In this document: piece by piece, positions 41,208-50,629 of the stretch
Layout of the letters: each line of letters begins with the position of its first letter
How positions within the stretch are numbered: position 1 is the stretch's first letter
Source: Anaerofustis butyriciformans
GTDB taxonomy: Bacteria > Bacillota > Clostridia > Eubacteriales > Anaerofustaceae
Assembly (NCBI RefSeq): GCF_036289385.1
Contig: NZ_JAYFFH010000001.1
Span: 558,001 to 622,000, forward strand
DNA length: 64,000 nt
Reading direction: 5' to 3'
Position numbers and translations under genes: made by a program
Notes under the pieces: model-generated
Told to the model about the DNA's origin: nothing
Seen by the model: only the letters and a program-made list of their open reading frames with translations
The model's database searches: none

Positions 41208-42462
41208 CGTCAATTTTTAAAATTTCATCCAAAGCTTTTATTGTTCCTATTTTTGAATGTTCATATGTAAGTCCGCCTTGCTGATAAACAATATAAGGCT
41301 CCTTCATTGGCGCATCAGCACTAAGCTCAATTGATGAACCTTCAATAAAGTTTCCTGCTGCCATAATAACCTGATCATCATATCCAGGCATATCCCAAGG
41401 CTCAGGAGTAACATAAGAATCTACAGGAGCAGCACTTTGTATACCTGCACAATATGCATAAACTTTTTCACTGCTTCCAAGAACAACAGCTTGTATTATA
41501 TCGCTTCTTTCATCGTCTACTCCAGGGAATACTCTATACCCTATGCTTTCAAAAACTTTTGCAGCAAGTATTGCACCTTTTATTGCTCCGCTTGTAACTT
41601 TACTAGCAATAAAAAGTCCTTGTAAATATGAACGAATTACTCCAAGATTTGCACCTACTTCAAGAGCTATTCCCGGAGATGTAAGTCTGGCGGCAACTTT
41701 CTTTATATTTTTTTCACTTCCTACAATATATCCTCCGACAGATACAAGTCCACCACCAGGGTTTTTTATAAGTGAACCTGCAATCATATCTGCACCAACA
41801 TTTAAAGGTTCTTGTTTTTCTAAAAATTCACCATAGCAGTTATCTACAAGAATAATAACATCTTTTTTTATTCCCTTAACAAATTCACAAGCTTCTTTAA
41901 TTTTTCTAATTGAAAGAGCTTTTGTGTCTTTATATCCGCTAGAACGTTGTATAAATACTGCTTTTACCTTATCATTTAATTTTTCTTTTATTTTTTCATA
42001 ATCAATTGAACCATCTTCTAAAAGCTCAACTTTATCATAATCAACGTTATAATCCTTTAAAGAGCCTAAATCTTCTCCATTGTCATTTATACCAATTGTA
42101 GACCTTATTGTATCATAAGGGTCTCCTGTAATGCTTAAAAGAGTATCTCCTGGTCTTAAAACACCATAAAGCATAAGACTTATTGCATGTGTCCCGCTTA
42201 CTATTTGAGGTCTTACCAATGCAGCTTCCCCACCAAAAACTTCGGCATATATTTTTTCGGTTATTTCTCTTCCTTCATCATCATAGCCATATCCTGTACT
42301 TTCATTAAAGTGACGAAGAGCTAACCTATATTTTTGCATTGCTGATAAAACCTTAAATTGATTATATTCACATATTTCATCAATTTCTTTAAACTTATAT
42401 TCAACCTGCTTTTCTGCGTCTTTAACTATTTTTATTGCTTTCTCACTTGCAAATTCACTCAT
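41197..42462 (-). CDS. Methionine gamma-lyase family protein (aluminium-resistance/YnbB type)
   Basis: A 421-residue PLP-dependent protein of the Cys/Met metabolism fold, sometimes annotated aluminium resistance. Visible blocks are GYGYDDEGREITEKIYAEVFG, VSGTHAISLMLYGVLRPGD, the PLP region IILVDNCYGEFLEKQEP and the Lys segment AGSLIKNPGGGLVSVGGY. The catalytic activity of this family is poorly defined. The start overlaps the miaA stop by eight bases, so it is co-translated. In many Clostridia hfq sits between miaA and this gene; it is absent here. Confidence 0.9.
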   Translation of the reverse strand: MSEFASEKAIKIVKDAEKQVEYKFKEIDEICEYNQFKVLSAMQKYRLALRHFNESTGYGYDDEGREITEKIYAEVFGGEAALVRPQIVSGTHAISLMLYGVLRPGDTLLSITGDPYDTIRSTIGINDNGEDLGSLKDYNVDYDKVELLEDGSIDYEKIKEKLNDKVKAVFIQRSSGYKDTKALSIRKIKEACEFVKGIKKDVIILVDNCYGEFLEKQEPLNVGADMIAGSLIKNPGGGLVSVGGYIVGSEKNIKKVAARLTSPGIALEVGANLGVIRSYLQGLFIASKVTSGAIKGAILAAKVFESIGYRVFPGVDDERSDIIQAVVLGSSEKVYAYCAGIQSAAPVDSYVTPEPWDMPGYDDQVIMAAGNFIEGSSIELSADAPMKEPYIVYQQGGLTYEHSKIGTIKALDEILKIDDKK

Positions 42463-43381
42463 TTATACAACCCCTCATAAATTCTATTATTTCTTTATTA
42501 TTTTTATATTCTTGTTTATCTATCCATATTATATCTTCATTTCTTCTAAACCATGTAAGCTGTCTTTTTGCAAAATGTCTTGTATCTCTTTTTATAATAT
42601 AAATAGCTTCCTCAAAAGATATTTCATTTTTTAAATAACTTACAATCTCTTTGTATCCTAAAGCTCTCATGGAAGTTAAATTTTCATCATATCCCATATC
42701 AAGTAAAGATTTAACTTCTTTAATGAGTCCCTCTTCAACCATTTTATCTACTCTAAGGTCAATCCCATCATACAATTTTTGTCTATCATCATTTAAACAA
42801 AAATAATATGTATTATCAAACCTGTATTTTTTCTTTTTTATATTTAATTCAGATTTTTTCTTACCTGTATTTTTATATATTTCAAGAGCTCTTATAACAC
42901 GTTTTAAATTATTTGGATGAATTTCTTTTGCACTTTCTTCATCAACTTCTAAAAGCATATTATAAATATATTCTTTTCCATTTTCTTTTGCAAGGTTTTC
43001 AAGATAGTTTCTGTATTCATCGTCAGAATCTTCTTTTTTAAATTCATAAGAATCGTAAATAAGCGCATCAACATAAAGACCGCTTCCTCCGACAATGATT
43101 ACATCTTTGCCTTTATTTAAGATTTCATTTATATATTCTATCCCCTTTTCAACAAATACAGATACATTAAACTTTTCATCAGGATAAAACTCATCTACAA
43201 GATAATGTCTTATACCCTGCATTTCTTCTTTTGTAACTTTTGCCGAACCTATATCCATATATTTATACACCTGCACTGAATCCGCAGAAATAATCTCTGC
43301 TTCTATATCCTTTGCTAAATCTATAGATAACCCACTTTTTCCAGAAGCCGTAGGCCCTGCGATAACAATAATTTTGTTCAT
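42455..43381 (-). CDS. miaA: tRNA dimethylallyltransferase MiaA
   Basis: A 308-residue enzyme that adds the dimethylallyl group to A37 of tRNAs reading UNN codons. It shows the P-loop VIAGPTASGKSGLSIDLA, DSVQVYKYMDIGSAK, VGGSGLYVDALIYD and FAKRQLTWFRRN. It lies two bases after mutL and upstream of the overlapping methionine gamma-lyase-like gene. miaB, further up the run, acts on the product of MiaA, so the run carries two consecutive steps of ms2i6A formation. Confidence 0.96.
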   Translation of the reverse strand: MNKIIVIAGPTASGKSGLSIDLAKDIEAEIISADSVQVYKYMDIGSAKVTKEEMQGIRHYLVDEFYPDEKFNVSVFVEKGIEYINEILNKGKDVIIVGGSGLYVDALIYDSYEFKKEDSDDEYRNYLENLAKENGKEYIYNMLLEVDEESAKEIHPNNLKRVIRALEIYKNTGKKKSELNIKKKKYRFDNTYYFCLNDDRQKLYDGIDLRVDKMVEEGLIKEVKSLLDMGYDENLTSMRALGYKEIVSYLKNEISFEEAIYIIKRDTRHFAKRQLTWFRRNEDIIWIDKQEYKNNKEIIEFMRGCINE

Positions 43382-43383
43382 AT

Positions 43384-45300
43384 CTAAATCCTTTGAAACA
43401 TTTTTTCAAAATATTTTTTCTTTATTTTAGAAATTGTTGGTCTTGAGTGTGGGCAAGAAAAAGGATTATCACTTTTCTTTAAATCATTTAAAAGTTTTCT
43501 TGCTTCACTTTCAGATATATCATCATGTCCTCTAACAGCATGGTGACAAGCCGATTTAATTAATCTTTCATTTCTGTTTATATCATTTGATAAAACCGAT
43601 GTATTTTTAAGTGTAGATAGAATATTTAATATTATTTCTTTTGTATCTTCAATAGATAACATTTCCGGAATTTCTCTTATTATCACATTACTGCCGGAAA
43701 AATCTTCTATTTCATATCCTAATTTTCTCAAACTTTCCAAATTATTAATACAAACATCTTTTAATGTAACCCCAAGCTCTAATACAAAAGGAGCAGCTAA
43801 AATTTGAGTTCTTACGTCCTCATTTTGATATTCCCTTAAATATTCATCATATAATACTCTTTCGTGACTTGCATGGGTATCCATTACAAATATAGTATCT
43901 CCACTTTCAAACATAGCATAAGCTTTAAAAGCCGTACCGATAAATTTCATATTTGAAATTTTATCAAAAATACTTTTATCAACAATATTTTCTTTATCAG
44001 AAATATTTGTATCTTTACTTATAACTTCTTTCGTCTTATTTTCTTCAAATAAAGGTTTTTCTTCGAAGTCAACAAAAGAAGGATATTTACTTTGTTCGTA
44101 AAACTCAGTAATATCTATGGTATTTTTTATCTCACCTTTTAAATTATTATCTTCTTTCTCTTGTTCATTATCCTTTATGCTGTAAAGTTTATTTTCTACT
44201 TCTTTTTCGTCTACTACATATTCTTCTGCAGTTTCAAAAGCAATTTGAGCATCAAGAGGATTTTCTTTTTTCTCTTTTCTTATTTTTGAATTCTCATTTA
44301 AATTTATAGATTCTCTAACTGCTTTTCTTATTCCCTCACAAATAAGCATTGTAATAAGACTTTCATTTCTAAAAGAAATTGTAGTCTTTGAAGGATGCAC
44401 ATTTACATCGGTAAAATTATAAGGAAGATTAATATATAAAACATAAGAGATTCTTTTTGTAAAAAGCCCAAACTGTTCTCTGTAAATATTGTTTATTGCT
44501 TTAGATAAAGAATCATTTTTTACATATCTGCCGTTTATTATAAAAATACTTTCTTCATTTTGTCTATCTAAATAATTAGGTGATAATGTAACTCCTTTTA
44601 CAATTAAAGGCTCGTCTTCATAGTCTACATCTATCATTTTTGTTATAAAATCATAGCCTAAAATTGTTGTAATAACATTTTTTATATCATTATCTCCTGT
44701 TGTAACAAAAACTTCCCTTCCGTCACTATAAACGCTAAAAGCAATATTAGGATTTGCTATTGCAAGCTTTGAAATTATATCCAAAGAAGATGTCTTTTCT
44801 CCCTTAGCACTTTTCATATGTTTTTTTCTTGCGGGAGTATTATAAAATAAATCATCAACTTCTATTCTCGTTCCTGTATTAAGGGCAATGCTTGATACAT
44901 TTTGAACTTTTCCGTTTATTATCATAGCTCTTGTCCCAATTTTGTCATCTTTAAATTTAGTTTTAATTTTAACTTTGCTTACAACGGAAATACTAAACAA
45001 AGCCTCTCCCCTAAATCCTAACGTATCAATACTTGAAAGTTTATCTACGTTATCAATTTTAGATGTTGCATTTTTACTAAAAGCCAAACTTAATTCATCC
45101 GCTTTTATTCCACATCCATTGTCACTTACGAGAATTTTTGACTTTCCACCGTTTTCTATTTCTATTTTTATATGAGTTGAACCTGCATCTATTGAATTTT
45201 CTACAAGTTCCTTTATAACCGAAGCAGGAGAAACAACAACTTCTCCTGCCGATATTTTATTTACAAGCTCATTCGATAATTGTTTTATAATTTGTGCCAC
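43384..45300 (-). CDS. mutL: DNA mismatch repair protein MutL
   Basis: A 638-residue GHKL ATPase and endonuclease of mismatch repair. The N-terminal ATPase has KELVENSIDAGSTHI, DNGCGI and TLGFRGEALFSI, followed by TDVNVHPSKTTISF. After a charged linker (about 340-440) the C-terminal dimerisation/nuclease domain has DTHASHERVLYDEY, matching the DQHA(X)2E(X)4E metal motif, and CPHSRPTI. That motif implies nicking activity, as expected in bacteria without MutH. It starts two bases after mutS. Confidence 0.96.
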   Translation of the reverse strand: MAQIIKQLSNELVNKISAGEVVVSPASVIKELVENSIDAGSTHIKIEIENGGKSKILVSDNGCGIKADELSLAFSKNATSKIDNVDKLSSIDTLGFRGEALFSISVVSKVKIKTKFKDDKIGTRAMIINGKVQNVSSIALNTGTRIEVDDLFYNTPARKKHMKSAKGEKTSSLDIISKLAIANPNIAFSVYSDGREVFVTTGDNDIKNVITTILGYDFITKMIDVDYEDEPLIVKGVTLSPNYLDRQNEESIFIINGRYVKNDSLSKAINNIYREQFGLFTKRISYVLYINLPYNFTDVNVHPSKTTISFRNESLITMLICEGIRKAVRESINLNENSKIRKEKKENPLDAQIAFETAEEYVVDEKEVENKLYSIKDNEQEKEDNNLKGEIKNTIDITEFYEQSKYPSFVDFEEKPLFEENKTKEVISKDTNISDKENIVDKSIFDKISNMKFIGTAFKAYAMFESGDTIFVMDTHASHERVLYDEYLREYQNEDVRTQILAAPFVLELGVTLKDVCINNLESLRKLGYEIEDFSGSNVIIREIPEMLSIEDTKEIILNILSTLKNTSVLSNDINRNERLIKSACHHAVRGHDDISESEARKLLNDLKKSDNPFSCPHSRPTISKIKKKYFEKMFQRI

Positions 45301-45302
45301 GA

Positions 45303-47978
45303 CTAAATTTCCTCTTTTTCTAAAGATTGTTTAAGTTCGTAAATAAAATTCATAACTTCAATTGGACTCATACTCTCAATAGGTAAAGTCTTGATTTTAC
45401 TTACTATTTTTTTATTTAATTCATAGCCTTCCATTAATTTATCATTATTCACATCAGCTCCAAGAACAAGCTGAGTAAACTTTTCACTTCCGTTATTTAA
45501 ACTCTTATTTACATTATCTATTTTTGTTTTATAGGATTCTTCATTTTCTTCTAAAACATCAAGTATCTGTATACTTCTTTTTATTACTTCATCAGGAAGT
45601 CCTGCAAGTTTTGCTACCTCAATACCATAACTTTTATCAATTCCGCCTCTTTCTATCTTTCTTAAGAAAATAATTTCATCACCATTACTTTCAAGCCTGA
45701 TAGAATAATTTTTTACACCGCTTTTTTCACTTTCAAGTTCCGTTAATTCATGATAGTGAGTTGCAAATAGTGTCTTTGCTCCTATTTTTGACTTGTCAAG
45801 CAAATATTCTATTACAGCATGAGCAATACTTAGTCCATCAAATGTAGAGGTACCTCTTCCAACTTCATCAAGAATTACAAGTGAATTTTTTGTAGCATAT
45901 TTTAAAATATTAGATACTTCACTCATTTCGACCATAAATGTACTTTGTCCGTTTGCAAGATCGTCACTTGCTCCTACTCTGGTAAACACTCTGTCAACTA
46001 TACTTATGCTTGCTGACGATGCAGGTACAAAAGAACCCATTTGCGCCATAATAGATAAAAGTGCAACTTGTCTTATATATGTAGATTTTCCAGCCATATT
46101 TGCACCTGTTATAATAAGCATTCTATTATCTTCATTATCAAGCAATGTATCGTTATGAATGAAATTATCTATTCCTGTTATTTTTTCTACAACAGGATGT
46201 CTTCCTTCTTTTATTATTATACTTCCGTCTGTTGTTATTGTTGGTTTTATGTATCTGTTTTTCTTTGCAACGACACTTAATGATAAAATAACATCAATAA
46301 CGGCAATCATTTTTGCAGATTTTTGTATTCTCTTTATGTTTTCAAGAACCCTGTTTTTTATATCAACATAGACAGCATACTCTTTTTCTTTTAACTTTTC
46401 TTCAACACTAAGTAATTTTACTTCTATTTCTTTTAATTCTTCCGTAAAATATCTTTCAGAATTTGCCAAAGTCTGTTTACGTATAAAATAATCAGGAACT
46501 AAATCTTTATAAGAAGATGTAACTTCTAAGAAATAACCAAAAACCTTATTATATTTTATTTTAAGATTTTTTATACCTGTTTTTTCTTTTTCTTCTTTTT
46601 CAATGTTTGCAAGAATTCCTGCAGAATTTTCTTTTAAATTCTTAAGTTCGTCAATTTCTTCATTATATCCAAGTTTTACCAAACCACCATTTTTAAGGCT
46701 TACTTGGCAATCATCATCAATGGAATTATTTATTAAATCATAAATATCTCCAAGCTCATCTAAGTTATTATATATCTCTTTTACAAGTTTTGATTTTTCC
46801 ATAAACTTTGAAAGAAGAATTCTTATTCTTGGTATTACACCTATTGATTCTTTCAAAGCTATCAAATCTCTTGCATTGGCAATATCAAGAGAAAGTCTTG
46901 ATATTATTCTTTCTATGTCTTTAACATATTTTAAATTTGAGCTAATATCCTCAAGAATCATTACATCATCATAAAAAAGTTTTATTGCATCTTGTCTATT
47001 TATAATTCTATCCTTATCAAGAAGAGGTTCCAAAATCCACTTCTTCATTTCTCTTCCGCCCATAGGAGTAATAGTTTCGTCAAGAACGTCAAGAAGTGTA
47101 TCTTTTTTATTATTTGTTCTTAAATTTTCTACTATTTCAAGATTTCTTTTTGTATTGTAATCAAGATGCATATATCCTTTATCTTCGTTTATTTTTATTT
47201 CATTTATATGCATTAATGATCTTTTTTGGGTTTCATCCAAATATTTTAAAAGAGCCCCTGCACTTCTTACTATTATTTCATTATTATCAAGACCTATTGA
47301 AGAAAGAGAATAAACATTAAACTGAGTTAGTATAAGCTCTTTTCCTTTATCAAAGAAGAAATAATTTAATGGATGAGGTTCAAGTTGAACTTTTGTTACA
47401 CTTGAAATTTTCTTCTTTAAAGATAAATCTTCAAATAAAATAGTATTTACTATTATCTGAGCAGGATTTATTCTTGAAAGTAAAGATAATAACTCATTTT
47501 CTCTATTTTCACCGCTTAAATTAAGAACATTAAATTCTCCAGTTGTTATATCACAGTATGTAACACCAAATTCAAGCTTGTTATAATATATACACATAAT
47601 ATAATTATTTTCACTTGCCTTTAGCATTTTCCCTTCTGTAATTGTTCCCGGTGAAATAATCCTTTGAATCTCCCTTTTTACAAGTCCTTTTGCAGTTTTA
47701 GGGTCTTCTACTTGTTCGCATATAGCTACTTTATAACCTTTTTCAACCAATTTAGCAATATATGTATCTGCACTATGATAAGGAACTCCGCACATTGGAG
47801 CTTTTTCCTCTAATCCACAGTCTCTGCCTGTCAAAACAAGATCAAGTTCTTTGCTTGCAGTCTTTGCATCATCAAAAAACATTTCATAAAAATCACCGAG
47901 TCTATAAAAAAGTATAGTATCCGGTACTGTTTCATGTGTTTGCAAATATTGTCTCATCATTGGTGTCAATGAAGCCAT
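45303..47978 (-). CDS. mutS: DNA mismatch repair protein MutS
   Basis: An 891-residue mismatch sensor. The N-terminal mismatch-binding domain has ILFYRLGDFYEMFFDDA (the F-x-E motif). The ATPase has GANMAGKSTYIRQVALL, VILDEVGRGTSTFDG and FATHYHELTEL. The C-terminus ends in a short helical tetramerisation-type segment. It stands between miaB and mutL with a two-base gap to the latter. Confidence 0.97.
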   Translation of the reverse strand: MASLTPMMRQYLQTHETVPDTILFYRLGDFYEMFFDDAKTASKELDLVLTGRDCGLEEKAPMCGVPYHSADTYIAKLVEKGYKVAICEQVEDPKTAKGLVKREIQRIISPGTITEGKMLKASENNYIMCIYYNKLEFGVTYCDITTGEFNVLNLSGENRENELLSLLSRINPAQIIVNTILFEDLSLKKKISSVTKVQLEPHPLNYFFFDKGKELILTQFNVYSLSSIGLDNNEIIVRSAGALLKYLDETQKRSLMHINEIKINEDKGYMHLDYNTKRNLEIVENLRTNNKKDTLLDVLDETITPMGGREMKKWILEPLLDKDRIINRQDAIKLFYDDVMILEDISSNLKYVKDIERIISRLSLDIANARDLIALKESIGVIPRIRILLSKFMEKSKLVKEIYNNLDELGDIYDLINNSIDDDCQVSLKNGGLVKLGYNEEIDELKNLKENSAGILANIEKEEKEKTGIKNLKIKYNKVFGYFLEVTSSYKDLVPDYFIRKQTLANSERYFTEELKEIEVKLLSVEEKLKEKEYAVYVDIKNRVLENIKRIQKSAKMIAVIDVILSLSVVAKKNRYIKPTITTDGSIIIKEGRHPVVEKITGIDNFIHNDTLLDNEDNRMLIITGANMAGKSTYIRQVALLSIMAQMGSFVPASSASISIVDRVFTRVGASDDLANGQSTFMVEMSEVSNILKYATKNSLVILDEVGRGTSTFDGLSIAHAVIEYLLDKSKIGAKTLFATHYHELTELESEKSGVKNYSIRLESNGDEIIFLRKIERGGIDKSYGIEVAKLAGLPDEVIKRSIQILDVLEENEESYKTKIDNVNKSLNNGSEKFTQLVLGADVNNDKLMEGYELNKKIVSKIKTLPIESMSPIEVMNFIYELKQSLEKEEI

Positions 47979-47995
47979 AAAATTTTTCTCCTATT

Positions 47996-49309
47996 CTATA
48001 ATTGTTCTCCACTTAAATGGAATGTTTTTACATCTGTTATTTTTACTTTAACTATATCCCCTGCTTTACCATTTCCGGTAAAGTTAACAAGTTTAAATGT
48101 ATCAGTTCTACCTGTAAGCACCTTATCATTTGTTTTGCTTACTCCGTCAATTAATACATCAACGGTTTTATTTAGATATTTTTGATTTTGTTTAAATAAT
48201 ATTTCATCATGAAGTTTTACAAGTTTATCAAATCTTACCTTTACAACATCTTCGTCAACTTGTCCTTCCATTACAGCTGCTTTTGTACCTTCTCTTTTTG
48301 AATAAATAAAAGTAAAAGCAGTGTCAAACTCACATTCTTTATATACATCTAAAGTATCATTAAAGTCTTCTTCTGTTTCAGTTGGAAATCCAACAATAAT
48401 ATCTGTCGTAATTGCAATATCAGGAATTTCACTTCTTATTTTCTTAACAAGATTTATATATGTTTCTTTATCATAGTGTCTATTCATTAATTTTAATATT
48501 CTGCTTGAACCTGATTGCATTGGAAGATGAATGTGATTACATATCTTATCATTATTTTTTATTACTTCAATAAGTTCATCACTTAAATCTTTTGGATGAG
48601 AAGTCATAAATCTTACTCTCTCAATTCCCTCAACCTCACTTACTCTCTTTAAAAGTTCGGCAAATGAAATTCTATCTTCCAAATTTTTTCCATATGAATT
48701 AACATTTTGACCAAGCAAAGTAACTTCTTTTACTCCGTCTTTTGCAAGGTTTGTTACTTCACTTAGAATATTTTTATATTCTCTGCTTCTTTCTCTTCCT
48801 CTTGTATATGGAACTATACAATAAGTACAAAAGTTATTACAACCTTTCATTATGCTTACAAAGGCTTTATGTTTAAACTGTCTGTGAACAGGAAGTCCTT
48901 CAGGAAGAGAATCACTGTCACTTAACACTTCAACAACAAGTTTTCTCTTTGCTTCGCATTCTTCAAGTAAAGAAGGAAGAGATGCAATATTATGTGTTCC
49001 AAAAACAATATCAACAAAAGAATATTTTTCTTTTATTTTCTTTACAATATGTTCTTCCTGCATCATGCATCCGCAAACGCCGATAATCAAATCTTTTTTT
49101 CTCTTTTTAAGCTTCTTAAAATTACCCAAATTTCCAAAGAAGCGGTTATTTGCATTTTCTCTTACACTACATGTATTCATGATAATAAGATTGGCATCTT
49201 CTTCTTTATCTGTTTGTATATATCCAAGATTATCAAGCATCCCGCTCATTTTTTCACTGTCGTTTTCATTCATTTGACATCCGTAAGTTATTATTAAATA
49301 TTTTTTCAT
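47996..49309 (-). CDS. miaB: tRNA-2-methylthio-N6-dimethylallyladenosine synthase MiaB
   Basis: A 437-residue radical-SAM methylthiotransferase acting on i6A37 of tRNA. The N-terminal cluster Cys are in TYGCQMNENDSEK, MNTCSVRENA and GVCGCMMQEEH. The radical-SAM motif is MKGCNNFCTYCIVPYTRGRERSR, with a C-terminal TRAM domain. It is the gene before mutS. Confidence 0.96.
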   Translation of the reverse strand: MKKYLIITYGCQMNENDSEKMSGMLDNLGYIQTDKEEDANLIIMNTCSVRENANNRFFGNLGNFKKLKKRKKDLIIGVCGCMMQEEHIVKKIKEKYSFVDIVFGTHNIASLPSLLEECEAKRKLVVEVLSDSDSLPEGLPVHRQFKHKAFVSIMKGCNNFCTYCIVPYTRGRERSREYKNILSEVTNLAKDGVKEVTLLGQNVNSYGKNLEDRISFAELLKRVSEVEGIERVRFMTSHPKDLSDELIEVIKNNDKICNHIHLPMQSGSSRILKLMNRHYDKETYINLVKKIRSEIPDIAITTDIIVGFPTETEEDFNDTLDVYKECEFDTAFTFIYSKREGTKAAVMEGQVDEDVVKVRFDKLVKLHDEILFKQNQKYLNKTVDVLIDGVSKTNDKVLTGRTDTFKLVNFTGNGKAGDIVKVKITDVKTFHLSGEQL

Positions 49310-49319
49310 ATTATCTCCA

Positions 49320-49883
49320 CTATTTTATTTTTTCTATTATTATCATTCTAGGAGCATTCTCACTCCTGTTTATATGTTCAAGAAGTAATACATTAAAGTT
49401 TCTTTTAGGTAGATTTATACAATATTCTTTAACTTTTAAATATTCTTCATATCCGCCTTCATGACCAACATAAGCACATATACATATAATTCCTTTTATA
49501 TTTAAAAGTGTTATGACATTTTTTAAACTTTCAACAGTGCTTTCGCTTTTGGTAACAATATGTTTATCATAACCTGGCAAATACCCAAGATTATAAACCC
49601 CAAAATCAACCTTTTCCTTAACATAATTTAATACGTTTTTATGGTTATCTTTTATTAGAACCGCATTTTTTATATTATTTTCTCTAAGAAGTTTACTCGT
49701 ATTTTCCACTGCTTCATTTTGAATGTCGAAAGAATATACTTTACCTTTTTGTGATACCTTTTTTGCAAGATATAAAGTATCGTTTCCATTCCCCATTGTA
49801 AGGTCAAGTACGGTATCTCCTATTTTAACTTTACTGTTTATTATAAAATTTGTTATATCCGTAACATTATCAAATAAATTCAT
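49320..49883 (-). CDS. YtqB-type class I SAM methyltransferase (putative rRNA methylase)
   Basis: A 187-residue methyltransferase of the YtqB family. Motifs are GDTVLDLTMGNGNDTLYLAK, VYSFDIQNEAVENT, VYNLGYLPGYDKHIVTKSESTVESL and APRMIIIEKI at the end. Family members are annotated as rRNA methylases, and some B. subtilis-type proteins act on tRNA, so the target is uncertain. It is two bases after the pseudouridine synthase gene. Confidence 0.9.
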   Translation of the reverse strand: MNLFDNVTDITNFIINSKVKIGDTVLDLTMGNGNDTLYLAKKVSQKGKVYSFDIQNEAVENTSKLLRENNIKNAVLIKDNHKNVLNYVKEKVDFGVYNLGYLPGYDKHIVTKSESTVESLKNVITLLNIKGIICICAYVGHEGGYEEYLKVKEYCINLPKRNFNVLLLEHINRSENAPRMIIIEKIK

Positions 49884-49884
49884 A

Positions 49885-50601
49885 TTATCTTAAAAGCCTA
49901 TTTACTTCATTTTTAGTAAGCTTTCTGTATTCTCCTTCTTGTAAATCTCCAAGCCCAAGTCCGTTTTCCATGGTTCTCTTTAATTTTAGTACTTTGTGCC
50001 CTACTCTTTCACACATTTTCTTTACTTGTCTTTTTCTTCCTTCAATTATGGTTATTTCTATTAAAGAGTTGTTACCAGCCATTTTAATAAGTCTTACTTT
50101 CGCTTTTGATGTTTTTTTACCGTCTATTACAACACCTTTTTTAAGTCTTTCTAATCCTTTAGAATCAATATGACCTTTTACCAAAGCTTCATATGTTTTT
50201 TCTTTTTCATATTTTGGATGAGTAAGCTTATATGCAAAATCTCCGTCATTTGTTAGAATAATAAGACCTGTAGTATCCTTATCAAGTCTTCCCACAGGGA
50301 ATAATCTATGCTCTTTTTTCCCTATAATATCAACAACTGTTTCTTCTCCATATTTGCTTTTGCTGGCACTTATTACACCTGCAGGTTTATTTAACATATA
50401 GTATACTTTGCTGTTATCAAGTTCTACAGGCTTTCCAAATACTTTTACTTTATCTTTTTTCACATCAACCATCGTTGCAAGTTCTTTTACCACTTTTCCA
50501 TTTAATGTAACTTTTCCGCTTGAAATAATTTCTTCGCATTTTCTTCTGGATGCAACATTACAACTTGCAAGATATTTGTTTATTCTCATTTTTTCTTCCA
50601 T
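49885..50601 (-). CDS. Ribosomal large-subunit pseudouridine synthase, RluB/RsuA family
   Basis: A 238-residue rRNA pseudouridine synthase. The S4 domain is RINKYLASCNVASRRKCEEIISSGKVTLNG. The catalytic motif with its Asp is GRLDKDTTGLIILTNDGDFAYKLTHPKYEKEKTY, and the C-terminal part has GRKRQVKKMCERVGHKVLKLKR. The ATG at 50601 gives an extra MEEK; the ATG four codons on (50589) is also possible. The rRNA position is not determinable here. Confidence 0.92.
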   Translation of the reverse strand: MEEKMRINKYLASCNVASRRKCEEIISSGKVTLNGKVVKELATMVDVKKDKVKVFGKPVELDNSKVYYMLNKPAGVISASKSKYGEETVVDIIGKKEHRLFPVGRLDKDTTGLIILTNDGDFAYKLTHPKYEKEKTYEALVKGHIDSKGLERLKKGVVIDGKKTSKAKVRLIKMAGNNSLIEITIIEGRKRQVKKMCERVGHKVLKLKRTMENGLGLGDLQEGEYRKLTKNEVNRLLR

Positions 50602-50629
50602 AACTACTCTCTCTTTAAAAACATTTATC

